A DNA stretch of 64,000 nucleotides from CAILHX01 sp964511385 (GTDB taxonomy: Bacteria; Pseudomonadota; Gammaproteobacteria; Burkholderiales; Methylophilaceae), in NCBI GenBank assembly GCA_964511385.1, contig CAZEFE010000005.1, forward strand, positions 62,001-126,000. The letters run 5' to 3'. The first letter of the stretch is position 1; the number at the start of each line of letters is the position of its first letter. The translations under genes and the position numbers were made by a program. The notes under the pieces are model-generated. The model was given only the letters and a program-made list of their open reading frames with translations, did not search any database and was not told where the DNA came from. Shown piece after piece: positions 51,740-59,803 of this stretch.

Positions 51740-53341
51740 ATGCAATATCCACAAGGCTCCAGCAGAGTTGCCCTGATTACGATTTATGAAATCGGCAAAA
51801 TATTAAGCTCATCTCTCGAACTGCATAAAACCTTGCGCCAGGTACTCAATGTCATTGCCGCGCATCTCAACATGCAGCGCGGCATGATCTGTACGCGCGA
51901 AACGTCCGATCACCTCAGCATCATTGCCTCGATCGGTTTTTCCAAGGAGGAAATCCAGCGCGGGCGCTTCATGATCGGTGAAGGCGTGACCGGGAAGATA
52001 TTCCAGACCGGCATGCCCGCCGTGGTTCCAGACGTGGCCAACGAACCGCTGTTCCTCAACCGTACCGGCGCGCACAAGCTGGCGGAAAAACAGGCAATTT
52101 CCTTTCTCGGCGTCCCCATCAAGGTCGGCCGCAGATGTATCGGCGTGCTCTCCTTCCAGCGGGAAAAAAGCGAGCAATGGCGCGGTTTTGAAGACGACCT
52201 GCAATTGCTGACCATGGTGGCCAACCTGATCGGCCAGAGCATCCATTTGAACCAGATGGTCGCCGATGACCGGGAACAACTGATCCAGGAAAAATCACGC
52301 CTGCAGAAGGAACTGGCAGGGAAATACAGCCTGGACAACGTGATCGGCCAATCCAAGCGCATGCAGGAAGTATTCGCCGACGTACACATGGCCGCCCCCG
52401 GCAAAAGCACCATCCTGCTGCGCGGCGAATCCGGCACCGGCAAGGAGGTCATCGCCCGTTCCATCCACTTTTTATCCTCGCGCAAGGACAAGCCGTTCAT
52501 CAAGGTCAATTGTGCGGCGCTAACCGAAACCCTGCTGGAATCCGAACTGTTCGGCCATGAAAAAGGCGCGTTCACCGGCGCCCTGCAGGAACGCAAGGGC
52601 CGTTTCGAGCAAGCCAACGGCGGCACGCTGTTCCTGGACGAAATCGGCGACGTCTCCCCGGCTTTCCAAGTCAAACTGCTGCGCGTGTTGCAGGAGCGCG
52701 AATTCGAGCGTGTCGGCGGCAACAAAACCATTAAAGTAGACGTGCGCCTGATCTGCGCCACCAACCGCAACCTGGAAGATGCCGTCAGCAAGGGCGAATT
52801 CCGCGCCGACCTGTACTTCCGCATCAATGTCATTTCCATTTCGCTGCCGCCGTTGCGGGAACGCCGCGACGACATCCCGCTTCTGGTGGAAAACATCCTG
52901 GCGCGCTTCAACCGTGAAAATGCGGCGAAAATCGGCATCACGCCGGAAGCCATGCGCGTGCTGGTCAACTGCCACTGGCCGGGCAACGTACGCGAACTGG
53001 AAAACTGCGTGGAGCGTTTCGCCACCATGTCGCGCAGCAACGTGATCCGCGAGGTGGACGTGCCCTGCCAGACCAACCACTGCCTGTCATCCAGCCTGTG
53101 GAAATACCAGCCCAAGGGCGAGGTTATCCCCATTGCGCCCGTGGCGGCGGAGCCGGAAAAAGATACCGTTGCAGAAGACGTGATCGACGTGGCGGAATCG
53201 CTCTCCGAGCGCGAGCAGTTGGTCGGCGCCATGGAAAAAAGCGGCTGGGTGCAAGCCAAAGCAGCGCGCCTGCTCAACCTGACGCCGCGCCAGATGGGTT
53301 ATGCGCTCAGGAAATACAACATCGCCGTGAAGAAGTTCTAG
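51740..53341 (+). CDS. nifA: Nif-specific sigma-54 activator NifA, oxygen-sensitive type
   Basis: Master activator of the nif regulon, about 533 residues. Domains: GAF (about 25-165), AAA+ with Walker A GESGTGKE (about 230) and the sigma-54 loop GAFTGA (about 278), then a Fis-type HTH at the end (VQAKAARLLNLTPRQMGYALRKYNI). Between AAA+ and HTH the cysteines follow C-X11-C-X19-C-X4-C exactly (NCHW, ENCV, VPCQ, NHC), the signature of NifA proteins that sense oxygen directly and need no NifL; no nifL is present. A GTG at 51731 is an alternative start. Confidence 0.97.
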   Translation: MQYPQGSSRVALITIYEIGKILSSSLELHKTLRQVLNVIAAHLNMQRGMICTRETSDHLSIIASIGFSKEEIQRGRFMIGEGVTGKIFQTGMPAVVPDVANEPLFLNRTGAHKLAEKQAISFLGVPIKVGRRCIGVLSFQREKSEQWRGFEDDLQLLTMVANLIGQSIHLNQMVADDREQLIQEKSRLQKELAGKYSLDNVIGQSKRMQEVFADVHMAAPGKSTILLRGESGTGKEVIARSIHFLSSRKDKPFIKVNCAALTETLLESELFGHEKGAFTGALQERKGRFEQANGGTLFLDEIGDVSPAFQVKLLRVLQEREFERVGGNKTIKVDVRLICATNRNLEDAVSKGEFRADLYFRINVISISLPPLRERRDDIPLLVENILARFNRENAAKIGITPEAMRVLVNCHWPGNVRELENCVERFATMSRSNVIREVDVPCQTNHCLSSSLWKYQPKGEVIPIAPVAAEPEKDTVAEDVIDVAESLSEREQLVGAMEKSGWVQAKAARLLNLTPRQMGYALRKYNIAVKKF

Positions 53342-53344
53342 CCT

Positions 53345-53360
53345 TGTCCGACAACAGACA
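53345..53360. promoter_or_regulatory. NifA activator site 1 upstream of nifB
   Basis: TGT-CCGACAACAG-ACA, perfect TGT-N10-ACA, four bases after the nifA stop and 78 bases from the nifB -24 element. Confidence 0.85.
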
Positions 53361-53366
53361 TTGTTT

Positions 53367-53382
53367 TGTAGCAATCACGACA
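53367..53382. promoter_or_regulatory. NifA activator site 2 upstream of nifB
   Basis: TGT-AGCAATCACG-ACA, a second perfect site centred 22 bases, about two helical turns, from site 1, so two NifA dimers could bind on one face. Confidence 0.87.
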
Positions 53383-53400
53383 AGGCAAAACAATCCAAAA

Positions 53401-53424
53401 ATATAATCAACTTATTGATTATAT
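53401..53424. promoter_or_regulatory. Palindromic IHF-like site upstream of nifB
   Basis: A perfect 10-bp inverted repeat, ATATAATCAA-CTTA-TTGATTATAT. Each strand contains AATCAANNNNTTG, a full IHF match, so the site is symmetric. It lies between the two activator sites and the promoter. Confidence 0.7.
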
Positions 53425-53437
53425 TGCATTAAAAATG

Positions 53438-53452
53438 TGGCACACGAATTGC
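53438..53452 (+). promoter_or_regulatory. Sigma-54 promoter of nifB
   Basis: TGGCAC-ACGAA-TTGC, an exact -24/-12 consensus, 37 bases before the nifB ATG. Confidence 0.94.
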
Positions 53453-53489
53453 AATACCCAGATCAAATCCTTACTTCGAGGGCGCGATC

Positions 53490-55067
53490 ATGGAACTTGC
53501 AACACAAGGTGGCACAGCACAACCCAGCCGGCTCCGGCCATTAACCGGGATCAAGGTCGAAATCGCAGGCCAACCGGCAGCCTCCGGCTGCGGCACGACC
53601 GGCGGCGAAGGTAAGGCCAGTTGCGGCTCCTCCGATGGTCAGGGCGATATGCCGGCGGAAATCTGGGAAAAGGTGAAAAACCATCCCTGCTATTCCGAGG
53701 AAGCCCACCACCACTACGCCCGCATGCACGTTGCCGTGGCGCCGGCCTGCAACATCCAGTGCAACTACTGCAACCGTAAATACGACTGTTCCAACGAATC
53801 GCGCCCCGGCGTGGTGTCGCAGAAGCTGACGCCGGAACAGGCGGTGAAGAAGGTCATCGCCGTCGCCAGCGAAATCCCGCAAATGACTGTGCTGGGCATT
53901 GCCGGACCAGGCGATGCGCTGGCCAACCCGAAAAAGACTTTCGACACCTTCCGCATGCTGCAAGAGCAGGCGCCGGACATCAAGCTGTGCCTGTCTACCA
54001 ACGGCCTGGCCCTGCCCGACTATGTGGACGAAATCGCCAAGTACAACGTCGACCACGTCACCATCACCATCAACATGGTAGATGCCGAGGTCGGCGAGAA
54101 AATCTACCCGTGGATTTTCTACAACCACAAGCGCATTTACGGCCGCGAAGCCGCGCAGATACTCACCGACCGCCAGATGCTGGGGCTGGAAATGCTGACC
54201 CAGCGGGGCATCCTCACCAAGATCAACTCGGTGCTGATCCCCGGCATCAACGACGAGCACCTGTATGAGGTCAACCGGGCGGTGAAAGCGCGCGGCGCCT
54301 TCCTGCACAACATCATGCCGCTGATTTCCGAAGCCGAGCACGGCACCGTATTCGGCCTCACCGGCCAGCGCGGCCCGACCGCGCAAGAACTGAAGGACGT
54401 GCAGGATGCCTGCATGGGCGGCGCCAACCTGATGCGCCACTGCCGCCAGTGCCGCGCCGATGCGGTGGGCCTGCTGGGCGAGGACCGCAGCGATGAATTC
54501 ACCCTGGACAAAATCGAGCAGATGGATGTGGTGTACGACCTGGAAAAACGCCGCGCCTATCAAGAGCAGGTTGAAGCCGAGCGCCAGTCGCAGCATCAGG
54601 CCAAGGTCGATGCGCTGTCCGCCGCGCTCGATCAGGAAAACGTCGATGCCGACATGAAGGTGTTGGTGGCCGTGGCCACCGAAGGCCAGGGCAAGGTCAA
54701 CCAGCATTTCGGCCACGCCACCGAGTTCCAGATTTACGAAATCACCGCGACCTCGACCACGTTTGTCGGCCACCGCCGCGTCGACCTCTACTGCCAGGGC
54801 GGTTTCGGCGAGGACGAACAACTGCCGTCCATCGTCAACGCCATCAACGACTGCCACGCCGTGCTGGTGGCCAAAATCGGCGCCTGCCCGCGCGATGAAC
54901 TCAAGGCTGCCGGCATCGAGCCGGTGGACAAATATGCCTTTGAATACATCGAGAAAGCCGCGTTGAACTGGTTTGCCGATTACCGCGCCCGCGTCACCAG
55001 CGGTGAGATCGTCCACCAGCCGCGCGGCGATGCCGCCATCCGCCAGGGCGCATTCAAGGCCGCTTAA
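53490..55067 (+). CDS. nifB: FeMo-cofactor biosynthesis radical SAM protein NifB
   Basis: 525 residues. Forms the carbide-centred 8Fe core (NifB-co). The radical SAM motif CNIQCNYCNRKYDC is near residue 89, preceded by HHHYARMHVAVAPA, with further cluster cysteines in GGANLMRHCRQCRADA near residue 312. Residues about 390-500 form a NifX-like domain (VNQHFGHATEFQIYEI), so this is the two-domain NifB. First gene of a long rightward operon. Confidence 0.98.
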   Translation: MELATQGGTAQPSRLRPLTGIKVEIAGQPAASGCGTTGGEGKASCGSSDGQGDMPAEIWEKVKNHPCYSEEAHHHYARMHVAVAPACNIQCNYCNRKYDCSNESRPGVVSQKLTPEQAVKKVIAVASEIPQMTVLGIAGPGDALANPKKTFDTFRMLQEQAPDIKLCLSTNGLALPDYVDEIAKYNVDHVTITINMVDAEVGEKIYPWIFYNHKRIYGREAAQILTDRQMLGLEMLTQRGILTKINSVLIPGINDEHLYEVNRAVKARGAFLHNIMPLISEAEHGTVFGLTGQRGPTAQELKDVQDACMGGANLMRHCRQCRADAVGLLGEDRSDEFTLDKIEQMDVVYDLEKRRAYQEQVEAERQSQHQAKVDALSAALDQENVDADMKVLVAVATEGQGKVNQHFGHATEFQIYEITATSTTFVGHRRVDLYCQGGFGEDEQLPSIVNAINDCHAVLVAKIGACPRDELKAAGIEPVDKYAFEYIEKAALNWFADYRARVTSGEIVHQPRGDAAIRQGAFKAA

Positions 55068-55095
55068 CCCAATTTTTCAACAGGAGAACCTCACC

Positions 55096-55317
55096 ATGGC
55101 TTACAAGATTGTCGCTTCCCAATGCACCGGCTGCTCCGCATGCGAGCCGGAGTGCCCCAACCAGGCCATTTATGAAAAGAATGGCGTGTTTTTCATCAAG
55201 CCGGAAAAGTGCACCGAGTGCATTGGCCATTTCGATGAAGCGCAATGCGTGGCCGCCTGCCCGGTGGACAAGACCTGCATCATCGACACCAGCTATCCGC
55301 GCTACCAGGCCGCCTGA
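55096..55317 (+). CDS. fdxN: 2[4Fe-4S] ferredoxin FdxN
   Basis: 73 residues: QCTGCSACEPECPNQAI and EKCTECIGHFDEAQCVAACPVDKTC, the second set with the longer spacing of FdxN. Follows nifB in many diazotrophs and supplies electrons for NifB-co formation or nitrogenase. GGAGAACC lies before the ATG. Confidence 0.96.
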   Translation: MAYKIVASQCTGCSACEPECPNQAIYEKNGVFFIKPEKCTECIGHFDEAQCVAACPVDKTCIIDTSYPRYQAA

Positions 55318-55326
55318 GGTACCATC

Positions 55327-55710
55327 ATGGAACTGACTCTTACCCCAAAGGCCGAGAAGTTCATCGGCCGCATGATCCGCTTCAACGGCGGCACCCCGGC
55401 GCATGGGTTCCGGCTGGTGGTCAGCCCCGGCGGCTGCTCCGGACTGAGCTCTGAATTCACCGTGGAAGCCGGCCCGCTGGAAGGCGACGCCGTGGTGGAA
55501 GCCGGCGGCCTCAAGCTGTTCCTGCCGGCAGAATCGCGCATTCTGCTGGATGGCGCCACCATCGACTTCAAGGACACGCCGATGGAATCCGGGCTGACTT
55601 TTATCACCCAGAACGCTGGAAGCTGTGGCTGCAGCAGCTCCGGCGGCGGCCACAGCGAGCATTCCGGCCCCGCCACGGTGAGCATTTCCAGCATCCAGCG
55701 CAGGCACTGA
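55327..55710 (+). CDS. HesB/IscA-like A-type Fe-S carrier, nif-linked
   Basis: 127 residues. LTPKAEKFIGRMIRFNG, VVSPGGCSGLSSEF and SCGCSSSGGG supply the three A-type cysteines. A His/Ser/Gly-rich tail (GGGHSEHSGP) extends the usual end. Likely the NifIscA-type carrier for nitrogenase clusters. It lies nine bases after fdxN. Confidence 0.93.
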   Translation: MELTLTPKAEKFIGRMIRFNGGTPAHGFRLVVSPGGCSGLSSEFTVEAGPLEGDAVVEAGGLKLFLPAESRILLDGATIDFKDTPMESGLTFITQNAGSCGCSSSGGGHSEHSGPATVSISSIQRRH

Positions 55711-55722
55711 CGGAACGGGAAC

Positions 55723-56232
55723 ATGGAATACGAGGCGCTGGAAAACCTCTGGTTTGCCGACCGCTACCGCACCCTGCCGGCGGTCGCGGCGGAGCAGCTC
55801 AGGCTGGCAAGCCTGGCTTACGCCGACAGCGCCAAGGCGGAAATGCACCTGACACTGGCCAGGGCCGTCGCTCCTGGCAATCCGGTGGTCAAGATCGGTG
55901 AATACCGCTACTACTTCTACAAAGGGCGTTTGCAGGAAGCGCTGAACGTGGCCCTGGATTGCCTGGTGATCGTGGCGGGGGAAATCAACATCCCGTCGCA
56001 GTGGCGCTCGGTCGAGCCGTACCACGCGAATTTCCGCGGCGACGAACCGGCGCACCGCTTCTACCTGTTCTGCCTGAAAGCCTATGCCTACTTGCTGCTG
56101 CGCCAGAACCGCATGGCGGAAGGCCGCGACGCGGTAAACAAGCTGCTGCAACTCGACCCGGACAACAAGGTGGGCGGCCAGGTGTTGCTGGATGTGCTGG
56201 AACGTATCGGCAAGGACGACTACGATGATTGA
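55723..56232 (+). CDS. TPR-like protein in the nifB operon
   Basis: 169 residues of helical repeats: AKAEMHLTLARAVAPGNPVVKIGEYRYYFYKGRLQEALNVAL and FYLFCLKAYAYLLLRQNRMAEGRDAVNKLLQLDPDNKVGGQ. Paralogous to the protein at 34324-34809. Function unknown; TPR proteins at this place between hesB and the LRV protein recur in nif clusters. Its stop overlaps the next start. Confidence 0.82.
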   Translation: MEYEALENLWFADRYRTLPAVAAEQLRLASLAYADSAKAEMHLTLARAVAPGNPVVKIGEYRYYFYKGRLQEALNVALDCLVIVAGEINIPSQWRSVEPYHANFRGDEPAHRFYLFCLKAYAYLLLRQNRMAEGRDAVNKLLQLDPDNKVGGQVLLDVLERIGKDDYDD

Positions 56233-56992
56233 GTCGGACATTCCAGCGCTCGACTGGCAAGGCCAAGCCATCGACTGCTCGGCTTGCGCACATCAGGACT
56301 GCCTGGCGCGCGGCACCTGCCAGCCGCTACGCTCCTGCGTGCACGACCGCTACGCCAAGCGCATAGACCGTTTTTTCGGCACCCATCCCGGCTTGGCGGC
56401 GCAATATATCGACCATCCCTACTTCGAGGTGCGCGCCGTCGCCGCCAAATACCTCGACCTGTTCCAACTCAACCGCCTGATCCACGACCCGGATGAAACC
56501 GTACGCGCCAGCGTGGCGCTGCGCTTGCCGCCAAAGCTGCTCACCAAGCTCATCCACGACCCGGACCGCGAAGTGCGGGTGCGCGTTGCATCAAGGCTAG
56601 AGGTGCCCGACTTGGCGGCGATGCTGCACGATCCGGATTATTACGTGCGGGTCGTTGTGGCACGACGCATTGCGCCGGGGCTACTGTTCCATCTGGTGCG
56701 CGACCCGGACTCATCGGTCAGGCGCGAAGTCGCCGCCAATATCAGCGACGAATGGCTGCCCATGCTGGCCAACGACAGCGAGGAAGAAGTGCGCCTCACC
56801 GCCATCCGCCGCATGCCTGCCGGACTGCTGCCGCCGTTCCGTTTCGACAGCGACTGGCGCGTGCGCTTCGAGGTCGCCCAGCGCGTATCCAGCGAATACC
56901 TGGCTGATTTAACCAAGGATGAAGACGAAGCCGTGGCTGCCATCGCGCGCGAACGGCTCAACCCGACGCAGGAGCAAAGCCATGGCCACTAA
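56225..56992 (+). CDS. 4Fe-4S leucine-rich-repeat-variant (LRV) protein
   Basis: 255 residues. The N-terminal cysteine cluster CSACAHQDCLARGTC and SCVHDRYAKRID binds a 4Fe-4S cluster in the Azotobacter LRV protein. It is followed by about seven repeats of the type LIHDPDETVRASVALRLP / MLHDPDYYVRVVVARRI that form a superhelix. Function unknown; conserved beside nifB and nifZ. Overlaps nifZ by 11 bases. Confidence 0.94.
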   Translation: MIESDIPALDWQGQAIDCSACAHQDCLARGTCQPLRSCVHDRYAKRIDRFFGTHPGLAAQYIDHPYFEVRAVAAKYLDLFQLNRLIHDPDETVRASVALRLPPKLLTKLIHDPDREVRVRVASRLEVPDLAAMLHDPDYYVRVVVARRIAPGLLFHLVRDPDSSVRREVAANISDEWLPMLANDSEEEVRLTAIRRMPAGLLPPFRFDSDWRVRFEVAQRVSSEYLADLTKDEDEAVAAIARERLNPTQEQSHGH

Positions 56993-57287
56993 TATCGTGC
57001 GCGACAGTGACGTAGTCGAACTGGTCAACCCGCCCAAATTTGATTACGGCCAGCGGGTGCGCTCCAAGAAATACGTGCGCAACGACGGCACTTTCCCCGG
57101 CAAGGAAGTCGGCGACATCCTGGTCAAGAAAGGCGATGTCGGTTACGTCACCAGCATCGGTACCTTTTTGCAGCAGTTCTACATCTACGGTATCGACTTT
57201 TACGAACTAGGCTACCGCGTCGGCATGCGCGGCAAGGAGTTGGAACTGTGCGGAGCAATCGTTGAAGAGGAGCAAAAACATGGCTGA
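56982..57287 (+). CDS. nifZ: Nitrogenase P-cluster maturation protein NifZ
   Basis: 101 residues: PPKFDYGQRVRSKKYVRNDGTFPGKEVGDILVKKGDVGYVTSIGTFLQQFYIYGIDF is the NifZ core. Needed with NifH for formation of the second P-cluster of the MoFe protein. The ATG at 56982 lies within the end of the LRV gene. Confidence 0.96.
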   Translation: MATNIVRDSDVVELVNPPKFDYGQRVRSKKYVRNDGTFPGKEVGDILVKKGDVGYVTSIGTFLQQFYIYGIDFYELGYRVGMRGKELELCGAIVEEEQKHG

Positions 57288-57519
57288 GCCGCGCGAACCT
57301 AAATTCCAGTGGGGGCAACCCGTGACCACCACGATGGAACTGATCAACGACGGCAGTTACCCCGATGCGCCCGTGGACGCGCTGCTGGCCGCCCAGGGCA
57401 CGCCGGGCGAGATCGTCAACGTCGGGCTGGTCGAAGAAACCGGTGAACCGGTGTATCTGGTCGAGTTCCACGACGGCAAGGTGGTCGGCGTGTTCGAAAA
57501 TGAAATTACGCCAGCCTGA
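57280..57519 (+). CDS. Second NifZ-domain protein
   Basis: 79 residues: PKFQWGQPVTTTMELINDGSYPDAPVDALLAAQGTPGEIVNVGL-type NifZ fold, then FHDGKVVGVFENEI. A shorter paralogue of nifZ, overlapping it by eight bases. In other genomes the two are fused or tandem; here they are separate frames. A longer in-frame start at 57262 is possible but lies in nifZ. Confidence 0.88.
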   Translation: MAEPREPKFQWGQPVTTTMELINDGSYPDAPVDALLAAQGTPGEIVNVGLVEETGEPVYLVEFHDGKVVGVFENEITPA

Positions 57520-57528
57520 CCGACTGCA

Positions 57529-57879
57529 ATGAACGCCGAGCCACTCCATGACGATCCGCCCTGCCCCCACCCCAACGAGGTGGACCGCAAGCGCATTGAG
57601 AAAACGCTGGCCGAGCGCGAGCGTTACAAGTACGTCGCGCCGAAAGTACTGCCTGCGGAAGAAGGCTACCTGGTGCGCAGCCCTTGTTGTTCACGCACGG
57701 TGGATCCAGACGGCGGCGAAATAGACATCGCCCGCCTCGAATACCAGTCCGGGGATTTCTGGAGGCTGTACCGCAAGGACGACGAAAAGCAGTGCTGGCG
57801 CGCCCATTCCGAATACTTCAGCCTGCCCGCGATGCTGGCGCGGCTGATAGCCGACCCCCAAAAGGAGTTCTGGCGATGA
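57529..57879 (+). CDS. Unknown protein of the nifB operon
   Basis: 116 residues, rich in charged and aromatic residues, no membrane segment. It has four cysteines (PPCPHP, SPCCSR, KQCWR), of which the CC pair at about residue 53 followed by RTVDPDGGEIDIARLEYQ is the best-defined part. I do not recognise the family. The place between nifZ and nifS and the tight spacing suggest a role in cluster assembly, by position only. The structured element starts three bases after its stop. Confidence 0.7.
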   Translation: MNAEPLHDDPPCPHPNEVDRKRIEKTLAERERYKYVAPKVLPAEEGYLVRSPCCSRTVDPDGGEIDIARLEYQSGDFWRLYRKDDEKQCWRAHSEYFSLPAMLARLIADPQKEFWR

Positions 57880-57881
57880 GT

Positions 57882-58152
57882 ATGGGCGTGTTCACCCTGG
57901 TTTCACGCCTGCGTTGCCCCGCTAACGCGATGGATGCAAGGCGCGGAGCGCAGCGAATGGTTATTCCATTCGCAAGTTTCGCAACGCGGCAGACGCGCAT
58001 TAGCGGGGCAACCCTTCGGGACGGGGGCGATTTGGGCGCCCTCCTTTGTCGCAAGCCGCTTGAAGTGGCTTGCAATTCGGCGCGTCTTGCTTCGCGGATG
58101 GCATCCCAAATCGCCCCCGTCGCAGACGCGAAACCAGGGTGAACACGCCCAT
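57882..58152. repeat. Nested palindrome with three-way-junction geometry, ending on the nifS start codon
   Basis: Outer arms 57882-57913 and 58121-58152 pair over 32 bp with two mismatches, the outermost 23 bp perfectly. Inside are two side domains: arms 57913-57929 / 57996-58012 (16 of 17 pairs, GTTGCCCCGCTAA type) and 58020-58036 / 58105-58121 (17 of 17). Each encloses its own hairpin: GCGAATGG-TTATT-CCATTCGC (57953-57973) and GCAAGCC / GGCTTGC (58051-58073). There is no convincing gene within. The right outer arm covers the last bases before the nifS ATG and the A and T of the ATG itself. It may be a mobile palindromic element or a structured leader RNA. Confidence 0.85.
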
Positions 58153-59290
58153 GCTTTACCTCGACAACAATGCCACCACTCGTGTCCTGCCGCAGGTGCT
58201 GGAAGCCATGCGGCCATGGTTCTGCGAGCAATACGGCAATCCTTCCAGCAGCCATCCGCTGGGGCAATACGCCAAACAGGCGCTGATGACGGCGCGCTCG
58301 GCGGTTGCCGCTTTCCTGCAGGCCAGCCCCGTCGAAATCGTGTTTACCAGCGGCGCCACCGAATCTAACCACATGGCCATTCTGGGCGCGCTGGCAGCCA
58401 ATCCGGAAAAACGCAGGGTCGTCACCAGCACGGTGGAACACGCCTCGACCCGCCGCCTGCTGAGCCACCTGGCTACGCAAGGCGTGGAAGTGGTCGAGGT
58501 TGCCGTCACACACAGCGGCAAGCTGGACCTGGCGGCATTGTCCGCGGCGATCACGCCAGGTACCGCGCTGGTCACGCTGATGCACGCCAACAATGAAACC
58601 GGCGTGCTGTTCCCCATCGCCGAAGCCGCGGCCATAGCTCATGCCAATGGTGCGTTGTTCCACACCGACGCCGCGCAGAGTGCCGGAAAAATCGAACTCG
58701 ACGTACAACAACTCGGCTGCGACCTGCTGTCGTTCTCCGGCCACAAGCTGCATGCGCCCAAAGGCGTTGGCGTACTTTATGTGCGCAAAGGCGTTGCCCT
58801 GGAACCGCTGATTTACGGCCACCAGGAACGCAACCGCCGTGGCGGCACCGAGAACCTGCCGGGCATTGTCGGGCTGGATGTGGCCTGCCGCCTGGCTCAG
58901 CGCAATCTTTCCGACAAAGCCGCCAGGGTCGCTTGCCTGCGCGACCAGTTGGAGCAAGGCGTGCTCAGGCTGATTCCGTTCGCCCGGGTCAACGGCGGCG
59001 CACCACGCCTGCCCAACACCACCAGCCTGTGCTTCACCGGCTGCTCCGGCGAGGAGCTGCTGCACCGCCTGGGACAAGCCGGCATCATGGCCTCGCAAGG
59101 CAGCGCCTGTACCGCCGGCGGCACGGAGCCTTCCCATGTCCTGCTCGCCATGGGGCTAAGCCGCGACGACGCGCTTTCCTCCCTGCGTTTTTCGCTGTCC
59201 GAAGAAACCGCGGCGGCTGACATCGACATTGTGCTGAAAACACTGGTTGCCATCATCCGCCCCATGAGCGGGCTGCCGATAGCGGCGTGA
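58151..59290 (+). CDS. nifS: Nitrogenase-specific cysteine desulfurase NifS
   Basis: 379 residues, sulfur donor for nitrogenase clusters. MLYLDNNATTRVLPQVLEAM opens it, PLP Lys is in SFSGHKLHAPKG near residue 199, and the active Cys is in ASQGSACTAGGTEPSHVL. The ATG at 58151 is fixed by homology; a reading from 58070 would be translated from the palindromic element. The only purine-rich sequence upstream (AGGGTGA) lies inside the right arm of that element, so folding would hide it. No nifU is present; the isc set's IscU may replace it. Confidence 0.96.
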   Translation: MLYLDNNATTRVLPQVLEAMRPWFCEQYGNPSSSHPLGQYAKQALMTARSAVAAFLQASPVEIVFTSGATESNHMAILGALAANPEKRRVVTSTVEHASTRRLLSHLATQGVEVVEVAVTHSGKLDLAALSAAITPGTALVTLMHANNETGVLFPIAEAAAIAHANGALFHTDAAQSAGKIELDVQQLGCDLLSFSGHKLHAPKGVGVLYVRKGVALEPLIYGHQERNRRGGTENLPGIVGLDVACRLAQRNLSDKAARVACLRDQLEQGVLRLIPFARVNGGAPRLPNTTSLCFTGCSGEELLHRLGQAGIMASQGSACTAGGTEPSHVLLAMGLSRDDALSSLRFSLSEETAAADIDIVLKTLVAIIRPMSGLPIAA

Positions 59291-59322
59291 ATTAAACAAA
59301 CCAACAAACGAAAGGATGCAGC

Positions 59323-59532
59323 ATGAAAGTGATGATCAGGCGCAACGAGAAAGGCGAACTCTCGGCCTACGTGCCGAAGAAAGACCTGGAAGAACCCATT
59401 GTCGAGCAGGAAAAAGCGGATTTATGGGGCGGTACGGTCAAGCTCGGTAACGGCTGGCAATTGGCGCTGCCGGAAATGGCGGCGGATACCCGGCTGCCGA
59501 TCACAGTAGAAGCACGCCGTCTGGGCGAATAG
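59323..59532 (+). CDS. nifT: NifT/FixU family protein
   Basis: 69 residues: MKVMIRRNEKGELSAYVPKKDLEEPIV and LWGGTVKLGNGWQLALPEM are the NifT signature. Conserved near nifB/nifZ/nifDK but dispensable where tested. GAAAGGA precedes the ATG. Confidence 0.95.
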   Translation: MKVMIRRNEKGELSAYVPKKDLEEPIVEQEKADLWGGTVKLGNGWQLALPEMAADTRLPITVEARRLGE

Positions 59533-59541
59533 GAGAAAGTC

Positions 59542-59802
59542 ATGTGCATCACCGTAGAAATGTTCAAGGAAATCGAATCGGCGCTCATCGAGTTCAAGCG
59601 CGCCACCAATAACCCGCTGCCGCTGCTCAAGGACTGTTTCCCCGATCTCAGCTTCGTCAGGCTTTCCGCTCGCGATATCGACGAGCCGCCATTCCGCAAG
59701 CTGGATGATTGCAATCTTTACTTGCTGGACACGCGCGAACACTGCGTGCGCATCACCAGCGACCTGGGCATGGCAACCGGTATCGTCGTCGCGCAACGCT
59801 GA
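59542..59802 (+). CDS. Small nif-associated protein of unknown function
   Basis: 86 residues: MCITVEMFKEIESALIEFKRATN then CFPDLSFVRLSARDIDEPPFRKLDDCNLYLLD and ending ITSDLGMATGIVVAQR. Three cysteines. Short proteins of this kind occur between nifT and downstream genes in several nif clusters, but I cannot assign a family with certainty. Nine bases after nifT with AGGAG upstream; one base precedes the next gene. Confidence 0.78.
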   Translation: MCITVEMFKEIESALIEFKRATNNPLPLLKDCFPDLSFVRLSARDIDEPPFRKLDDCNLYLLDTREHCVRITSDLGMATGIVVAQR

Positions 59803-59803
59803 C

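Noticed and set aside
57882..58152. The structured element as a tRNA, CRISPR array or known riboswitch
   Set aside because: No CCA-type acceptor, anticodon or T-loop; no regularly spaced direct repeats; no riboswitch core that I can recognise.
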